6,921 bases of DNA, taken from Gammaproteobacteria bacterium (GTDB taxonomy: Bacteria > Pseudomonadota > Gammaproteobacteria > Burkholderiales > Burkholderiaceae_E). Location of the stretch: NCBI GenBank assembly GCA_030425615.1, contig JAUIAI010000138.1, forward strand, positions 1 to 6,921, given 5' to 3'. Below are positions 5,695-6,921 of this stretch, one piece after another. The translations under genes and the position numbers were made by a program. The stretch's first letter is position 1. Each line of letters begins with the position of its first letter. The notes beneath the pieces were generated by a model. That model saw nothing but the letters and a program-made list of their open reading frames with translations. It ran no database searches and had not been told where the DNA came from.

Positions 5695-6487
5695 TGCGGA
5701 TGTCGCCGAAGTAGCTCAGCGCGTAGGCGCCGGTATCGTTGGAGTCTGTGCTCACGCCGACGTTCAGGACGTTGCCGTGCGCCTCGCCGAAGGCGGTGAG
5801 GAAATCCGCCTTCAGGTCGCGGTCGTAACTGACCCAGTCACCCACGTGGCCGCTGCCGGACTCGACCACCAGGTAGCGGATGCGCGAAGTCTCGCCGATG
5901 CCGTGCACGCTGCCCACGGGCAGCGACGGATCCCAGACGTAGATCAGCATGCTGTGCGGGAGATCGATGCCGGCGAACAGCAGCGCCTGCTCGCGGAACA
6001 GCATGTCCTTGAACCCGAGGGTGGCCGCGTCGCCGTCGAACGAGACGATCAGCCGGGTGACCGAGTCGTCCTGCTTCGGGAAGCTGACGTTGGCGGCCGG
6101 CATCAGTGACCGTGTCCGCCAGCGCCAGCGGAGCCGATTGGCCCGCTCGGCATCGATATGGACTCCGCAGAACAGGCCCGACGCCGACTGTTCCGCCTCG
6201 GCCTCGAGGATGGTGATGTCCTGCTCGGACACCGTCTGGAATCGTGTTCGTTTGCGACTGCGCCAGAAGCCCGACAGTTCCCACCCCACCGGCAGCCCGC
6301 CGTCGGGATTGCTCGCCGAGAAGGGAACGACCTGGCGGCGCGAGCCGGCTGCTCCGTCGGTGGCGGAACCGCCCGTGCGGTGTGACTTGAACAGACCGCA
6401 GCCGCCGAGCGCCGTGGCCAGGGATGCGCCGCTCGCGGCGGTGAGGATCCGGCGTCGGCCGGCGTCGACCCGGCCGTCAGCCTGCAT
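5681..6487 (-). CDS. DUF3047 lipoprotein with Tat-like signal
   Basis: This 268-residue protein of unknown function matches the DUF3047 family as remembered. Family-like patterns include [24 protein letters not shown] (within 102-126), the [11 protein letters not shown] segment (184-194), [12 protein letters not shown] (207-218), [22 protein letters not shown] (within 232-253) and the closing SYFGDIRI (258-265). The N-terminus carries RRRIL (11-15), resembling a twin-arginine motif, followed by a hydrophobic stretch and a lipobox LGGC ending at C30. G31 follows rather than Asp, so outer-membrane sorting is expected. The mature protein would be a periplasm-facing lipoprotein with a low-complexity linker at about 35-52. 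ATG 6487 lies 11 bases inside the 3' end of moaC with only a GAGG at short spacing, which suggests translational coupling. No catalytic residues can be named. The family call is good; any functional link to molybdenum cofactor is only contextual. Confidence 0.82.
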   Translation of the reverse strand: MQADGRVDAGRRRILTAASGASLATALGGCGLFKSHRTGGSATDGAAGSRRQVVPFSASNPDGGLPVGWELSGFWRSRKRTRFQTVSEQDITILEAEAEQSASGLFCGVHIDAERANRLRWRWRTRSLMPAANVSFPKQDDSVTRLIVSFDGDAATLGFKDMLFREQALLFAGIDLPHSMLIYVWDPSLPVGSVHGIGETSRIRYLVVESGSGHVGDWVSYDRDLKADFLTAFGEAHGNVLNVGVSTDSNDTGAYALSYFGDIRIDPA

Positions 6488-6921
6488 CGGCCTCGAACCG
6501 GCCGGACTTGCCGCCGTCCTTGAGCGCGAGTCGGACGTGTTCGATGATCATGCCGCGATCGATGGCCTTGCACATGTCGTAGATGGTGAGCAGACCCACG
6601 GATGCTGCGGTCAGTGCCTCCATCTCCACGCCCGTCTTGCCCTCGCACTCGACGGCGGCCTCGCAGATCACCCGGTTGTCGGCGGGCTCGGGCGTGAAGT
6701 CCACGGCGACGCGGGTGAGCGCCAGCGGGTGACAGAGCGGGATCAGATCCGAGGTGCGCTTGGCCGCCTGGATCGCGGCGATGCGTGCGACGCCGATGAC
6801 GTCGCCCTTCCTGGACGTGCCGGCCAGGATCGCTTCGAGCGTCGCCGGCAGCATGCGGATCGCGCCGCGGGCGACGGCCACCCTCCGGGTGACCGTCTTG
6901 TCGGCGACGTCCACCATGTGA
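6477..6921 (-). CDS. moaC: MoaC, cyclic pyranopterin monophosphate synthase, 5' end cut by window edge
   Basis: MoaC converts 3',8-cyclo-7,8-dihydro-GTP, the product of MoaA, to cyclic pyranopterin monophosphate, the first stable intermediate of molybdenum cofactor synthesis in the cytoplasm. Numbering from ATG 6917, the conserved MVDV (1-4), KGDV (37-40), [21 protein letters not shown] (45-65, quoted only as a landmark), [14 protein letters not shown] (93-106) and TIYDMCK (111-117) are present. K37, H63, D114 and K117 correspond to the E. coli catalytic residues K51, H77, D128 and K131. The visible 146 residues are about 15 short of E. coli MoaC at the N-terminus. The codon just upstream of ATG 6917 (6918-6920) encodes His, as in the conserved HMVDV. 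This ATG is therefore most likely internal, and the true start lies beyond the window. The 3' end overlaps the DUF3047 gene by 11 bases. Confidence 0.95.
   Translation of the reverse strand, partial: HMVDVADKTVTRRVAVARGAIRMLPATLEAILAGTSRKGDVIGVARIAAIQAAKRTSDLIPLCHPLALTRVAVDFTPEPADNRVICEAAVECEGKTGVEMEALTAASVGLLTIYDMCKAIDRGMIIEHVRLALKDGGKSGRFEADAG

Overview
The window comes from a G+C-rich bacterial chromosome (about two thirds G+C by eye, strong G/C bias at third codon positions). Protein types suggest a proteobacterium, most likely gamma or beta: a proteobacterial-style MgtE, a CueR-type MerR regulator, a DUF3047 protein and a standard MoaC. The genus cannot be named from the sequence alone. 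There are no RNA genes, insertion sequences, phage genes or CRISPR arrays. Most of it is ordinary housekeeping and metal-homeostasis sequence, and the copper-response cassette in the middle is the notable part.

Layout: (1) 1-1530, plus strand: an MgtE-family Mg2+ channel/transporter whose reading frame is still open at the left edge. (2) 1638-2126, minus strand: a hotdog-fold acyl-CoA thioesterase converging on mgtE. (3) 2237-3015, minus strand: a two-gene unit consisting of a small secreted or membrane SHOCT-domain protein followed by cueR, a Cu(I)-type MerR regulator. (4) 3049-3169: a 121-bp divergent control region with two MerR/CueR-type promoters back to back, each with 19-bp spacing between -35 and -10 and an internal dyad. 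(5) 3170-5608, plus strand: a Cu(I)-exporting P1B ATPase (CopA) with an unusual N-terminus: a His-X repeat tract, then a YHS domain, then a heavy-metal-binding domain, and no classical CXXC HMA domain. (6) 5681-6487, minus strand: a DUF3047 lipoprotein with a Tat-like signal, overlapping the end of (7) moaC (6477 to the right edge), a molybdenum-cofactor gene cut by the edge of the window.

How the genes work together: CueR would sense cytoplasmic Cu(I) (or Ag/Au) through two cysteines and activate both divergent promoters. One drives copA, which pumps Cu(I) out of the cytoplasm. The other drives the SHOCT protein and cueR itself, giving an autoregulated sensor and a candidate envelope accessory protein. 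mgtE, the thioesterase and the moaC-DUF3047 pair appear to be independent neighbours. moaC and the DUF3047 gene are probably translationally coupled.
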